In this document: positions 27,039 through 39,040 of the stretch, in pieces | How positions within the stretch are numbered: position 1 is the first letter of the stretch | Layout of the letters: every line of letters begins with the position of its first letter | Source of the DNA: Prostheceraeus crozeri | Taxonomy: Eukaryota > Platyhelminthes > Polycladida > Euryleptidae | Assembly (NCBI GenBank): GCA_907163375.1 | Contig: CAJQUW010007897.1 | Span: 124,001-188,000, forward strand | Direction: 5' to 3' | Length of the DNA: 64,000 nucleotides | Program-made: the position numbers and the translations under genes | The notes under the pieces: model-generated | What the model was told of the DNA's origin: nothing | The model's database searches: none | The model's input: only the letters and a program-made list of their open reading frames with translations

Positions 27039-27595
27039 GCTACAACCATCGACAACACATTTGAAAGTCACTTTGACAAAGTATAATCGTGATACTTAAC
27101 AATCAACTGTCTTCAAAACAGGACTACTAATGTATGTAGATATCGGTAGTGTCTCATCCCGATATACTATATAGAAATCCATGCCTTATTTCTAAGTATA
27201 GCCACAGACTTCTTAATGTCATGGTGTGGCCCACAAATAGGACGCTAAGATATCTGACATTTTCTAGATGGAGATGCATGCATAGAAATAATTTTTTCAG
27301 TCCCAATCGCTCTCTCAACAACAACATACTGAAAAGTTGACTTTTTAGTCTTCATGAAAATAATTAAGGTGTTGTTTCTAAAACATTAGTTGCCATGTCT
27401 CATGATTTCAGTGAATTAGTTCCGTCTTTTCAAACATAGTATATAAACGCAGTGTAGGTATCATAAGGTTATCACAATGGTAAGCTCTAATTGGTTGAGT
27501 GACATCAAAACAAAAGGAGCATTTAGTGACGGTATAGGGGACGAAAGGCAACCAGTATTTAGTATGATGGCAAAGTCGTCACAAATCTGTGGTCG

Positions 27596-27855
27596 TTCAG
27601 GTATATACTTAGAAATAGATTGTTCATCTGACGTTGACTAGAATGGATATTGGCTCAAGGTCGCAGCACATCCAAGGGAACTAAGTTGGGGCATGAATCA
27701 CCAATGAAAAGTCTATTGCACATGTGACTGATTCTAACCCAATGATTTAGCCGCTGACAAGTGTATCTAAGTGAATATGCGTGCGATTTTTGTGTCACTA
27801 TTGTGCATTGCATGAAGCTTTTGTTCTAGAGGTTTTATTGTGATCAATTTCTATG
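27596..27855 (-). repeat. CATAGAAATTG-family repeat, about 260 bp
   Basis: On the minus strand it starts CATAGAAATTGATCACAATA at 27855 and contains CATGCCCCAACTTAGTTCCC. It matches 54016-54275 and 52030-52312 at roughly 75-80%. Confidence 0.75.
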
Positions 27856-28599
27856 GACATGTTCGAGCGTATGCAGTTTATGCAAGTTATGTGACAAAAT
27901 TTCTTTCATAGCATTGACATTATATTGTCGATATGTTTCTGCTAAATAACGAATCCATTTCAAAACTTTTATTGCATAGTTTGGAGACACATATCATGTC
28001 AGAAAACAATTTCTACATCTGTCAATCATTTTCAAGTCAGGGGATCTCTCGGAGGAGATGCTAGCATGCAAAATTTCTATTGTGCCACAAATGTGGGCGA
28101 CGAATTTCAGTGAAGAATTTGATTGTTAAAATTCTCCTCTCACTGGTCTTGCTGTGAATGAACAATTGTGCCATCATGACGGAATCCAAATGTTGATTAT
28201 TTATGTCTTGATTCAACAACTGCATCAATGTAGGGATGAATTCTTTTCATTTTCCTCTCTCCTCGGCTTCATTTCTTGGAAAACAATGACAAAGGTATTG
28301 TTCAAACCGTTTCCTGTTGTCTGGAATGCTCTTTTCATCTGAGAAGATAAAGAAACGCATACTCCTCACCATTCAAGTATTTCTAAGATCTTTTTAGAGG
28401 AAATAAAACATTAGTTAGGCTTTTACGGCTTCAGCATTCAAATTGTGATATCGAGAAATATGCGATCTGCTTTGTTTCTGAAAAGGGACACCCACCGAAT
28501 CCTGAATCTGTTTTTATAGAGAAGAAGTAGAGAATTTCAAGCTGCACTGACCCGCAGATTTGAGTACAAGTAGGAGATTTTCGGGTGCAGTGGAAGACT
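27856..28599. other. Intergenic host DNA, nothing recognised
   Basis: About 740 bp of mixed-composition sequence with only short chance frames and no clear repeat match within the window. Confidence 0.4.
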
Positions 28600-28607
28600 T
28601 CTCCATG

Positions 28608-29420
28608 GAATAAGTATATTAGGTAGGGCAGAAACTCAGTATTAATTAAATCCCCAATGTGTATGCAGTTTCGATTCCATTAAATGAACTCGAGTTGAGA
28701 CCCAGTACCAAATGCAAGATAAGTAAATTTTCACACAATTTTGAAGAAATTACGACGGAATTGACTGATCATGATAGCAATACAGCAGGAATATAAGTAT
28801 TTTACAAGTCCTCGGTGTCATAGCACATTGGATGAGTAGTGTTTGCTAAATTAGCAATTCGATGAATTAAATGCTCAGCCATAGTAATAAGAGCATTTTC
28901 TTAAGAGTGATCATCTCACAAACTATCTGCCACTGGAAGAGCAAAATATCACAATCAAAGATAATGATCATAATTAACTTTGAGTGGGCTCACATTACTA
29001 TTCAGATTCAAGAAATGAAACACAGGTGTATTGAATCATGCCGATGAAAATTGAATTAAAAACTTGAAATTTTAGCCAAGAAGCACAATAAGATCTCAGC
29101 TTTTCCACGAGGACTTGCATTAATGTGGTTCATGAAATTCCCCTTGATAATTAAATTAATTTCTGATTAATTAAGATACTTGTTAGCTAATGTTCATTCT
29201 TTTTGATATCTAATAAGTTTCATATTACTTATATAGTGATATCATGTCACTAGTATATAAACACAGGAATAATTTCAAAAAATTAGATTCCTAAAAGCTG
29301 ATCAAATATTTTTTCAGAACGCATGAACGCAATCTCCCCTTAAAATCGAAACGTTTTGACATAAAAATTGCTCACTGTATGCTGACATTTTTTGAGTCGA
29401 CACTCTATCTACTATATACT
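28608..29420. repeat. Nonautonomous CATAGAGTAAG-ended element, copy 1
   Basis: About 810 bp with inverted ends (CATGGAATAAGTATATTAGG / reverse of CATCGAGTAAGTATATAGTA). It shares CCCCAATGTGTATGCAG, TTCTTAAGAGTGATCAT and TTTTTTGAGTCGACACTCTA with copies at 34690-35310, 37208-38042 and 48552-49290. No protein is visible, so it is probably MITE-like. Confidence 0.75.
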
Positions 29421-29559
29421 TACTCGATGATTGGCTTTGTTTTAATAGACCCTGAAATGAACGCATAGAGTAGGCTACGTAATTCCGCGTAAAGGTACAT
29501 TCTGCTTGACACCTGCAGTAGGCATGCATAATAAAATGAAATCGATATTGATAACTAAC

Positions 29560-29707
29560 CTTCATAGTCCACTTTACCATCTCCGTTTTTGTCCGCCTCT
29601 TTCATCATGTCTTCGATTTCAGAGTCACTTAGACATTCTCCAATGTTGCTCATCGTTCGTTTCAGCTCCGAAATGTCGATATATCCATCACCATCTTCAT
29701 CAAAGAA
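29560..29707 (-). CDS. Calmodulin-like gene, exon with EF-hands 3 and 4
   Basis: On the minus strand the exon reads FFDEDGDGYIDISELKRTMS, then NIGECLSDSEIEDMMKEA and DKNGDGKVDYE. It is bounded by a 3' splice site (CTTCTGTTGCAG, just above 29707) and a 5' splice site (GAAG|GTTAGT at 29559). It contains one complete EF-hand (DEDGDGYIDISE) and the loop of the next (DKNGDGKVDYE). The 148-bp length leaves phase 1, as expected for a following codon of the DYE-E/G type. It joins in phase to the exon at 30821-30915 to give AFR-FFDEDGDG, the calmodulin order. The final exon is not found below 29550. It may be an EF-hand Ca2+ sensor such as calmodulin-like protein or troponin C. Confidence 0.85.
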
Positions 29708-29744
29708 CTGCAACAGAAGGATTGTCAATTAAAAAAAGAAGTGG

Positions 29745-30150
29745 TCATTATAAGAATGAATCAGAGTTTAGAGCTCGGATAAATGCCTGCTTTGGCTCAC
29801 GGGCAAACGTAACTTCAGGAGTTCGTCAAGGTTCTGTCCTCGGACCCTTGTTGTTCACGGTATTTATGGGTTCAATTGACTTCGTACGCTGACCACATAA
29901 TGTCAGTGAAAAGATAACGAGGAAATCGCAATTAAAGCAAGTTTTGTTATCCAAATTCATCGAGGAGACATTTGACAAGTGTGGACTGACACTTAATTGT
30001 GGAAAGTGCAAAAAGCTTCTTTTACATGTACGAAGGTCGGTGATGTTAGAAAGCCAAATTTCGATGAACGTTTCACTTGGGTGAATCATGCACGCATCCT
30101 CGGATTCATTTTTCCGACAAACTTTTATAGCACCTGTGATAAATACACAT
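29745..30150 (+). mobile_element. LINE reverse transcriptase fragment in the calmodulin-like intron
   Basis: The translation contains TSGVRQGSVLGPLLFTVFMG, the conserved RT block of non-LTR retrotransposons, followed in a shifted frame by YADHI (YADD-box position) and later LNCGKCKKLLL and NHARILGFIF. Frames shift at least twice, so it is dead. It lies opposite in orientation to the host gene, between exons at 29707 and 30821. Confidence 0.8.
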
Positions 30151-30820
30151 CAATAACTTGCATCACGCAGGTTGTATATCATCAGCTGTTTAAAATCAAT
30201 TTTGACAGGAATGTGATGTAGTGACTCTGTCCCATGTAACTAGACTATCCCATGCAGTGAAATTATTCAAGAATTGGAATCATAATTCTTTTTGGAATAC
30301 ATGATTCCGGAAGCTTTATTTGAGATAAAGTAGAGTTCAAACTGCATGTATAAGTTGCTGGTAATCACTTTTTAACTGTTAAAAGAATAATTCGCAATGT
30401 TACAAAACATGCGTGTGATACTCTCACATTATGTTACATTTATATGCTATTAATGTTGCAATGATTGATTAAGCAATTTATTTTATATGTAGATTGAATG
30501 TCGTCAACAGTCGACATGGGTCTAATCAAATTAACCGGCCGGTCTTCAAAATTTGCAGCAGGAGTCAGGCTGGCGGGCGGTTCCACCCTGACTTTTGGAG
30601 TTATGTCAGAGAATCCAATCCAGTCATCGAAGTACTTGAACGGCACAAACAATGAACAAAGCGAACGAAACACCAGGCTCATAATTGCGTCAGGACAAAG
30701 TTGCTTGAGGAACAGTTTTTGTCATGAATAGGCATGTGACGCGTGCTTTAATCCCGTTTTACTCAGAGAACGCGAGAGAAGCCGGAAATGTTCTACAACT
30801 CCTCAAAAAGAGGAACTCAC

Positions 30821-30915
30821 CCGGAAAGCCCGTTGAAGATCTCTTTCCCATTTTTCTTCTTCAAATCGTTTCGCCATCATTCTGACAAACTCTTCAAAAT
30901 CAATCTGTCCATTTC
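30821..30915 (-). CDS. Calmodulin-like gene, exon with end of EF-hand 2 and central linker
   Basis: On the minus strand the exon reads NGQIDFEEFVRMMAKRFEEE, then KWERDLQRAFR. It is bounded by CATTCTTTTCAG (3' splice site) and CGG|GTGAGT (5' splice site, next to 30821). The first two bases complete a split codon, and the exon ends in phase 0, matching the next exon at 29707. NGQIDFEEF is the end of an EF-hand loop, and the rest is the calmodulin central helix. Earlier exons with EF-hand 1 should lie at higher coordinates, but I could not find them. Confidence 0.85.
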
Positions 30916-31015
30916 CTGAAAAGAATGAAAGTTCTTGATGATTCCAAAGTCAATAAGTGTCATCGAGAATTGGCATTTCGCTATCTTCAGACGACATTTT
31001 TCATCGCAGCTGTCG

Positions 31016-31745
31016 TGGAATTGCCCTCAAGAAAATTCCTCATGATTTTTCTTGAGATTTTTCTCATATATGTCTCATGATATTTCATGCGGAATTGGAA
31101 CGTTTTCGCATAAAATATCTCATCAAATTTTATAACTTTCTCATAAAATCTCTTCAATGAATTAACAGTTGCTCTTTCGTACTTCTGAATTTATTTTTCT
31201 GCCATGTAGTTGTTGAGACTTTCTTAGCCGCGTCACGTTGCTTCTGAGCATTCCCACGCCATATCCACAATAATATTTCAGTATTCGCAATAATGAACCA
31301 TTATGATATTACGTTATGATATCCAACTTTGATTGTATATATCTCTATTTTCAACATCTTGCACTCAACATCTAATTGTAAAGTCTAATTATATATACAT
31401 CATTTCAAGAAGCCTGTTGCAGATCGCTATGAAATATTCTATATTGTTGCTTTTTGGATATTGGTTGGAGATTCTTATCGATTGAATTGGCTTTCTTAAG
31501 ACTCCTTCCTTTTGCGGCTAGCATGCATGCCTCACTACTTATAAACTTATTTTCACAAAACCTCATAAATGCTCATGATTTTCACATGAACGCATCATGA
31601 GATATTATCCGCATGAATGTTCTCATTACCACTCATTGTATTCTCATCAAATCATCATGAGAACAGCATGAGTTAGATATTTTCTTATGAGAATATCATG
31701 AGACTTATCATAATGAGTTCTCATGAAAAATGTTCGTGAGGGTGA
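31016..31745. repeat. Foldback repeat rich in CATGA motifs
   Basis: The ends CCCTCAAGAAAATTCCTCATGA and the reverse complement of CCCTCACGAACATTTTTCAT face each other. The interior is full of TCATGAGA/TCTCATGA motifs at 31560-31720. No coding content. It is a nonautonomous DNA transposon by structure. Confidence 0.6.
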
Positions 31746-31787
31746 TTACAAGTATCTAGCTTGCTGCTCGCTAGGAATTTCCGGTCC

Positions 31788-32152
31788 TCACCAAAAATTC
31801 CAATTTTCTTGCCATTCTATTTGGCAGAAGTTACTGACCGCTAATACCATTTTATAGTCTGCTGATGCAATGCTGCTGCCAGTCCTGTAGCTGCAATCCC
31901 CTTTCATGTACTTTACATTAACCATTTTAAGATCAACAAGCCAATTGACTAGCGGTCGAAATTTGGGGATGAACAAATAATAAAAGGAGAATAAGGTGGC
32001 ATTGAGCTTCTCCTTCTAATTTTTGTGATATGCTCATCTAATGAATTCCTGATTTGATTTGTTATGGTACTCCTACTCAGTCTTTTGAGGATTCCGTGTT
32101 TTGTACCGAAATTGAAGAGTTGACGTAAGTCTTCATCAACCACTATATCCAA
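31788..32152 (-). pseudogene. Decayed ORF fragment, possibly from a retroelement
   Basis: Minus-strand frames give GDLDIVVDEDLRQLFNFGTK followed by RSTITNQIRNSLDEHITKI, then a second short frame (MVNVKYMKGDCSYRTGSSIA). The GDLDIV..D.LR.L...G.K pattern resembles a segment common in reverse transcriptase-bearing invertebrate repeats. The assignment is tentative. Confidence 0.4.
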
Positions 32153-32599
32153 ATCACCCGTTGGTGTTATTACGTAACCATAATGTGGGTAAACAAAAAA
32201 TTCCTCCTGCTACTTGAGCATGGATTATTCGATTACATTACAAAACTTCAGGTTACTAAAGGTTATGAAAAATTCGCTTTATTTGACCTGTAAATCAGAT
32301 TATTGCTTGCGCGGGAGGTAATGATTGCTCCAATGCAATGGAAGGAAGGAGCATAATCTATGCCAATTGTGAGTGCTCTTGTCTTGCTTTAGTATAGACA
32401 AGATCTGTGAATAGATAAGTACATTATTGGTCAGATGGATACTTTGCTCTTGTTGCATAAATGATTATTACATGAGCAGTTGCTGGAATTTTTCTTCACG
32501 ACATGAAACAGATGCCATATATAACAGACAATTAGTAATAGACATGTATTTTAAAATTTCTATTTGACCATCCCAAAAGTAATCAAACATTTGACAATT

Positions 32600-33176
32600 A
32601 AGGCTGTATCACATCACCTACGTGTTGCGTGTTGTGTTTTGAATGTCGTATGAAACGGAAACATGCACACTGTACATGTAGGCTAACCATTCAAGAAGTT
32701 ACTGCACTATTCGTGGAAAAAGTAGAGTCGCTGTTGTTCGACATAAATTATATTTTAAATTGTCAAAAAACTTTTTTTTGAAAAAAACCAATTTCAAATA
32801 AAATTTATCGTCGAACAAAGGGAACGATTCTACTTTTTCCACAAGTTATTGCACTGCAACGTCATAACAAATATGTTTATGAAGAGTATGATAGAGAATT
32901 CTTTATCATCGTAGTCATAGATCTTCCTGCTGTTCATAACTTCACATCCAATCAGATTCTCTCAACTGATTTTTTAACTTCTGCGTTCTGACAGTTACAT
33001 TCACATTTCATTAATAGTATATGCTATTTCATCCATTTTATCGTATCACATGTATACGTGTTTAACTGCTGCCTCTTGCGTTCGAAATTTCATCGCATAT
33101 ATGAATAGTTTATTGACCATTTATCTATGACTTTGAACACGCAACACGTAACACTTAGACGATGTGATACGGCCTT
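32600..33176. mobile_element. Small TIR element, 577 bp, with a nested MITE
   Basis: The TIRs are about 45 bp: AAGGCTGTATCACATCACCT at 32600 and the reverse complement of AAGGCCGTATCACATCGTCT ending at 33176, continuing with CGTGTTGCGTGTT-like sequence. No protein. A separate foldback lies inside at 32703-32858. Confidence 0.8.
32703..32858. mobile_element. Foldback MITE of about 155 bp
   Basis: The arms GCACTATTCGTGGAAAAAGT and ACTTTTTCCACAAGTTATTGC pair. Inner parts GTTGTTCGACATAAATT and AATTTATCGTCGAACAAAG also pair around an A/T-rich centre. Confidence 0.85.
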
Positions 33177-34289
33177 TGGAAGATTCAATACAAGTTTCGT
33201 AGAAATGCCAGAGGAAAAGAGAAGAAGGCGGTAGTGAATTAGAAAAAATAAGCGAAGAGAAGATAAAGAAGAGACGAGGAAGTGGAGAACACGAGAAAGA
33301 TGTTCAGGTTTACATGTTCGTCCTTGGATCATAAAAATGCCAGTTTAGTTCAATCTCCTGGCACTTCAGTTTTGCTGGTTTTGCCATTAGCATCTTGGAT
33401 CTCAAAGCTTTCAATGCTGATGTTATTTAAGCGTTCTGAACTATTCTTTGCTTACTTCTTTCTATATTTATTTCTTCTATGATTTTTCGCTAGGGGATTT
33501 GTTTTATTTTGTATTAGCCCTTGGCTCCCCTTCATTTTCTTCGTTCTCCTCTACATTCATTATATCTTGATATATGTACAGATACACTGCGAAGGAGATT
33601 CAGCTGCAAGTTTTAAGAAACAAGAGACTCGTAGTGACACTGGCTGCGTCTGAAGTGCATAAGTTATGAAATTTTGCTTTCAATTACCCATAAGTTGTTA
33701 GAATTGACTGACATTTATGATCTTATCTTTGACATTGTACAGGATAAGTGCCATAAATTTCAACGTCGAGTATTATCTATAATTAATTTGTAATGAAGTG
33801 TAATGCAAGTTATAATCTGAATTGATGTCAAAATGATTTTCCTGTCAGGAGGGTTTAAATGTCGTGATTGATTGATGAATTAATTGTAGGCGCTCATTCA
33901 ACACATTCAACAAATAATAAGTCATTATTTGGAAAAAATGAAGAATCAATTTATTAATATTGTTCTAGGGACAAAGATTGCAAATATGTTGATTGATGAT
34001 ACAATTTGATCCATTACAACGCGGAGCTGGAAGGAGGGCTAGAATCCCCCTTACGTACATTTCCACTTAGATTCCATTTTTGTGATTTTTGGTTGCTACA
34101 TGCCTCTGGTGACCAATTCAAATGTATCTAATGTGGCTCATTGGAAAATGAAAGCGTTAATATCATGCATTCATTATAGCCTTAATTTCATTATTAATTA
34201 GATACCATATATCTTATCTTACCTTAAATATAGAAATACTTTTTGGGAATCGAATATTTTGATTAATTTCTTTCAAAATAAAGAAAGCA
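33177..34289. other. Intergenic host DNA, nothing recognised
   Basis: No conserved protein and no paired repeat noticed. It includes A/G-rich stretches at 33190-33300. Confidence 0.4.
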
Positions 34290-34500
34290 TGTTAGTCAAT
34301 TCGAATAGCTCATGTACTATTAAAAAAGCAACAAATCTTCGTCGCCTCACCCTCCGTGGCCGGCCTTTTCCTCTCTCAGCCACTCGTGATTGGAACAATC
34401 TTTCCGCTCACATTACTTTGCTGACTTGTCTCCGCTAATTCAAATTGACTCTCTATAATACTTGTATGACACTTTACTAAATCTACAACTCTACTCCTCC
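34290..34500 (+). mobile_element. LINE ORF2 3'-end fragment
   Basis: The translation NLRRLTLRGRPFPLSATRDW then NNLSAHITLL and FKLTLYNTC matches the C-terminal AWN.LP...FK..LK pattern of CR1/L2/Rex-type LINE ORF2. Stops interrupt it. Confidence 0.65.
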
Positions 34501-34689
34501 GTGCTGTTCAATCTGTAGAATGACCTAGAAGTCCACAAGAGACAACAGTGATAAATTCACTTATACATAGTAGATAAGCCTTACAGTATACGATCATGTA
34601 ATCAATAGGGCGATTAAAGCGATTGCACTCAACTAATGTACTTGATAAATTCATTAAGAATGGTGCGTAAAACGATCACCCGGGCTTCA

Positions 34690-35310
34690 TATTTTGGAGT
34701 CGACGCAGATACTCCGTGTCATGACAGCCTTGGAGAGGTACTGTTTGTTAAATCAGCAATTCGATAGGTTATTACTTTCATGCTCAACCTCAAGAGTATT
34801 TTCTTAAGCGTGATCATATTACAAGCAACCTGCCACTGGTAGAGCAAAATCACAAAATCAAAGACAATGATTTCAATTAACTTCAAAAGATGTAAATGGG
34901 TCCACATCACTATTCAGATTCAAGAAATGAAACAAATGAAGTGAATCATAAAATTATGCGGATGAAAATTGAATGAAAAACTTGAAATTTCAGCCAAGAA
35001 AGCACAAAAAGATCTCAGCTTTTTCATGAAGACTTCCATTACAATGTGGTTCATGCAATTTCCTTGATAAACAGCTTAATTATAATGGTTGTTATTCAGA
35101 CATTCATTACTTTTGTATCCGACATGTTTCATGCTACTTATGTCAATAGTATATGTTATTCGCAAAAATGTAGCTTTTTAAAAACTGCTCAAATAATTTT
35201 TGGACCACAGGAACGTAATCTCCGCAAAAAACTGAATCTTTTCATATAAAAATTTCTACTGTATACAGATGCTTTTTGAGTGGACACTCTACCTACTGTA
35301 CATCAGTGAC
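34690..35310. repeat. CATAGAGTAAG-family element, copy 2 (left end missing)
   Basis: It shares GTGTCATGACAGCCTTGGAG with copy 3 and TTGAGTGGACACTCTACCTA at the right end. The first ~100 bp of the family are absent. Confidence 0.7.
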
Positions 35311-36078
35311 CTGCAGGTATAGTAATCTACATGTATAAGAATACACAATGCAACACTTAGAAGCGCATTCGCAGTAATTCTTTTATGCTTAAGAAAGTAA
35401 TTCTGCAATTCTGCAACTGCTTGCAGGATGCTATCTTGTTCTCATTTTCTATGCCAAAATACCAAACTGAACATCCAATCATTTCATTTGCTCACAGATT
35501 TGATAGAATTCTGCTAATCCGCGTGTGATTTCTTTGAGTTGTATTTGGTAAATGAATGTCGATTCAATATCCTCATTTCTCTGTGAATTTCTAGATAAAT
35601 CTACTATCTGGTAGTTTGAAACTTCCTTTAATGTATAATTCTATCACATTTCCAAAATTAGGAATCCAAATTTCGGCATGAAGATGGTTTCGATGCCAAC
35701 ATTGACTTTGTTATCCCAGAATTTATTCGTAATGAGACATGTGGTTTATTTTAGGAAATCTGGAACGTGAGGGGGAAATGTGCCCATCCCATAAAGGGGC
35801 GAGGGCCAAGACGCGAAAGCTCAGTTAGTAAGGGCTCAGCACTAGTTACTCCTGCCCTCACCGGTGCACCGAAAATTAAAAAAAATTGCTGAGCATTTGT
35901 GCATGGTCGAAAAATATATATAGTTTCTTGCTGCCGGACAAAATGAAAAAATGATGCTTTAACTTCACCATTCCCCCATATTGAAGATTTGGACGGTGCT
36001 GACATAGTCAGACTCTTCTAGAGCGTTGTGGTAGGTACTTTTCGTCCGGATGCCTTACTGCCGCCTTCTAGTGACACT

Positions 36079-36150
36079 CCCGGGGCTCGAAACAACTCTG
36101 GACCAAATATCTGTAAACCAAGCACTTGACCACTGTGCCACAGAGACGTC
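36079..36150 (-). repeat. tRNA-derived SINE head
   Basis: The minus strand carries a Pol III A box TGGCACAGTGG (36130-36140) and a B box GTTTCGAGCCCC (36082-36093) at tRNA spacing. The SINE body probably continues to about 35750 on minus. It is not a functional tRNA gene: I see no acceptor stem that closes. Confidence 0.65.
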
Positions 36151-36744
36151 GTGAGAAGGTATGAAAAGTAGGGCTTCTACCCTATATTTCTAGAATTTGA
36201 TGCAAATCGCATAAAATGCGAGAAAAATTCTGATGTTGCTAAAGAATTAGAAACCAGTAATTGCACGAGATTGAAAAAATATCGGGATCCTTACGAGACA
36301 AAAAGTTAATAACATGAAAATGACCAAACAGTTAATTAAAAAATAGTAATAAAAATGGCCACGTAAAATGTCATTGATTGTTTTGATTGATCCATAGTTT
36401 CATTTTCATGATACATGAACAAGTAATTCGAAATTATCCCGGAATATGAAAATTTTCTCCTTGTTGAATTAATTTTTTTGTTTGCTTAAAATCGCTTTCT
36501 TTCCACATTTACAGTAGCAAAGATATAATAAATAATGAATTAATTTTACTGAGGTAATTTAAACAGCACAGTAAAATATGAAATGTCTTGAGATTCAGAC
36601 ATTAAATGCAACAGGAATCACCAATTGACCGCGCACAGCCTTAGTTAGCAGTCAGCCCCTTCGAGCGTGTTTTCAAGTAGAATAGTATCCAGAGCACAGC
36701 CTTAGACAGCTCCCTCGTTTCAGTTTTCGCTTCCCAAAAGGGCA

Positions 36745-37010
36745 CAATGTTCTGGATTCCTCGAATCTCACGGAATCGTGGCGATCGAATCATTGTGAAG
36801 GAATTTGCAGCAATGCGGAAGTATCGGACGACTCTTTTCCTATCTCAGCGGGCATTAACAGTGTCCTCTTGCTCATTTGCCCAGTTCGTTCGTGTGCCGT
36901 TTCTGGTGAGCTTCTAGGCCACCTCTGGTGAACAGAAGCGTTTGAATAATCTAATATTCTGTGATCCATCAGCTGCGGGAACTGCAAGGCCGGATGCACA
37001 CACGATAAGC
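36745..37010. repeat. Dispersed repeat matching 45415-45670
   Basis: GAATCGTGGCGATCG, GAAGGAATT.GCAGCAAT, TCCTATCTC and AATAATCTA recur in the same order at 45415-45670 at roughly 70%. Family unknown. Confidence 0.6.
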
Positions 37011-37207
37011 CGCCACCCAGTTAAGAATCTTTGGGAGATTGTCTTCAATGGAACCAAAGTTGCGATACAACGCGTCAGTCTTCATACTTAAGCTTTACTA
37101 TGCTTTATGCTCCTACAAAAATTAGAACGATATCATACATTTTCTTCTTCTGCCTGCTTGTATTACTTGCCATGAGAAAAAATAGTCAAAATGACAGATA
37201 ATTTATG

Positions 37208-38042
37208 GCATAGAGTAGGTAGAGTGGTAATTGCGCATTTATTAGATCCCCAATGTGTATACACTTTTCGATTTTATTAAATGAACTCGAGGGGGATACT
37301 GTCGGAATTGCTTCCAAATGTGAGATATGTGCATCTATGCAGTTTTGAAGAAATTACAACGGAATTGACTGACCATGATTGTAATGCATAAGGAATTATG
37401 GTATTTTACAGATTCGCAGTGTCATGACAGCCTTGGAGAGGTAATGTTTGTTAAATTGGCAACTCGATGACCTGCTATTGCTTCCATGTTCAACCTCAAG
37501 AGAATCTTCTTAAGCGTGATCATATCATAAGCAACCTGCCACTGGTAGAGCAAAATAACATAATCAAAGACAATGATTTTAATTAACTTTGAAAGATGTA
37601 AATGGTTCCACATCACCATTCAGATTCAATAAGTGAAACATTAACGTGAATCACAAATTCATGACGATGAAAATTGAATTAAAAACATGAAATTTCAGCC
37701 AAGAAAGCACAATAAAATCTCGACTTTTTCATGGAGTTCCATTATATTACGGTTCATGAAATTCCCTTGATAATCAGCTTAATTTCCGCCCTTCTTAAAA
37801 TGCATGTTAGCAAATATTCATTCTCTTTGATATCCAACTTGTTTCGTACAACTTATATAGGAGAGTCATCTCGGTAGTATATAAATTTGCAAAATTTTGA
37901 CTTTTTTAAAAACTGCTCAAATAATTTTTGGACCACGGGAACGAAATCTCCGCAAAAAACTGAATCTTTTGATATGAAAATTTCCACTGTATACAGACAC
38001 CTTTTTTGAGTCGACACTCTACCTATATATCCCTACTCTATG
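37208..38042. repeat. CATAGAGTAAG-family element, copy 3
   Basis: It starts CATAGAGTAGGTAGAGTGG and ends CCCTACTCTATG. The flanks ATTTATGG and GCTTATGG match at six of eight positions, a possible 8-bp duplication. Same internal landmarks as copies 1, 2 and 4. Confidence 0.75.
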
Positions 38043-39040
38043 GCTTATGGGTTATGGAGGATCGTGACGCAACTTACGAACGATGGCTTATGGCTTATTC
38101 TGTGTGCCTCCAGCCTAATCCATCACTTGATAACCGTCCAATAATGTCAATAAAAAGCATCAAGGAAGATTTTAAACTCCTGCCAAATTCTAAACACGAA
38201 AGTATGTAACTTTGTTTTGAAACAGATGGGTTTTGGACACATAATCGTAATAAGTTGCTTTGCAGACAAGTTGGGAGTGTTAAGTAAACCGATCCGTTGA
38301 AACACTTGTGAATAAATCAACAGATCTGACTGATTTTCATCAAATAAGATAGGATTTCATAAAATCTACGTCTCAAATCCACTCTGGGGCAGGTGATTGA
38401 CATGAATGTTGATTCAGTCTTCCAAGATAACAAATACACAAGTAAAGAACAATATTCCGTCATCCTGGAATTCGAAAAATGCAAGTTGAAAGAGAATAGA
38501 ATGAATTGAATATCGTTCACTTTCACACATCTTCAGCGACAGCGATGCGGCTTCAGGACACATCGAAAATGCCGCCACGTACATTGCTCAACCTCATAGA
38601 TATCGGACTTAGACGGACATGCACATTGATAACAATGCCACGCCATGGAAATGCGTTGTGATGACGACTTTCTTCTAGGGGTTGACAATGAGAATATACC
38701 GGCAAGTTTCAGTGTAATTTGTAAAGACGTCTGTTTAAAGATAAAGTCATTCTGATTAAACAACTTTTAACTTTTGGTAAGAATGGCGGGAATCTGCTAC
38801 CATGGCAGGCTTCACAAAACTGATTCTTCTTAACCACGGCCCACTGGGGTATTTTTCCGAACGCGCCTCAATGTGAGGGGATTTTCGCTCTTCCCTCAGC
38901 CCTGCTGATCTCCCAAACTATTATACCATTTTTGACAAATGCAATGGTAGTAAATTCATTTGCAAAGTCAAACCAGCGCAAGCTGTTTCACGATGACTGT
39001 GGTGACAAGGTGGAATCTAAGGTCTATCAGATGCTTACAA
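38043..39040. other. Intergenic host DNA, nothing recognised
   Basis: Only short chance frames. Part of 38560-38700 may be a very diverged member of the CATAGAAATTG family, but the match is too weak to call. Confidence 0.35.

Larger units (their letters stand above)
22527..27183. mobile_element. Decayed P-like (THAP-domain) element with long inverted arms
   Basis: The left arm 22527-22835 begins CATGGATTTCTATATAGTA. The right arm is its reverse complement, split into 24260-24431 and 27047-27183 by a later insertion. It is flanked by CCTTATT repeats. The left arm encodes a THAP-like zinc motif (KCVVDGCSTN, then PKDTERFRKILAANIRELEK in a shifted frame), and the right arm holds the inverted copy of the same region. 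CATG termini, a THAP domain and a 7-8 bp duplication point to the P superfamily. Without the insertion it is about 2.0 kb. The middle shows only short decayed frames. Confidence 0.65.

Noticed and set aside
30490-30731. GC-richer frame in the intron of the calmodulin-like gene
   Set aside because: No family match and both strands are open; could be a transposon remnant but not supportable.
35813-35870. Second tRNA-like A-box phrase (AAGCTCAGTTAGTAAGG)
   Set aside because: No B box at proper spacing; too weak to call separately from the SINE.
36079-36150. A functional tRNA gene
   Set aside because: A and B boxes are present but the acceptor stem does not close; better explained as a SINE head.
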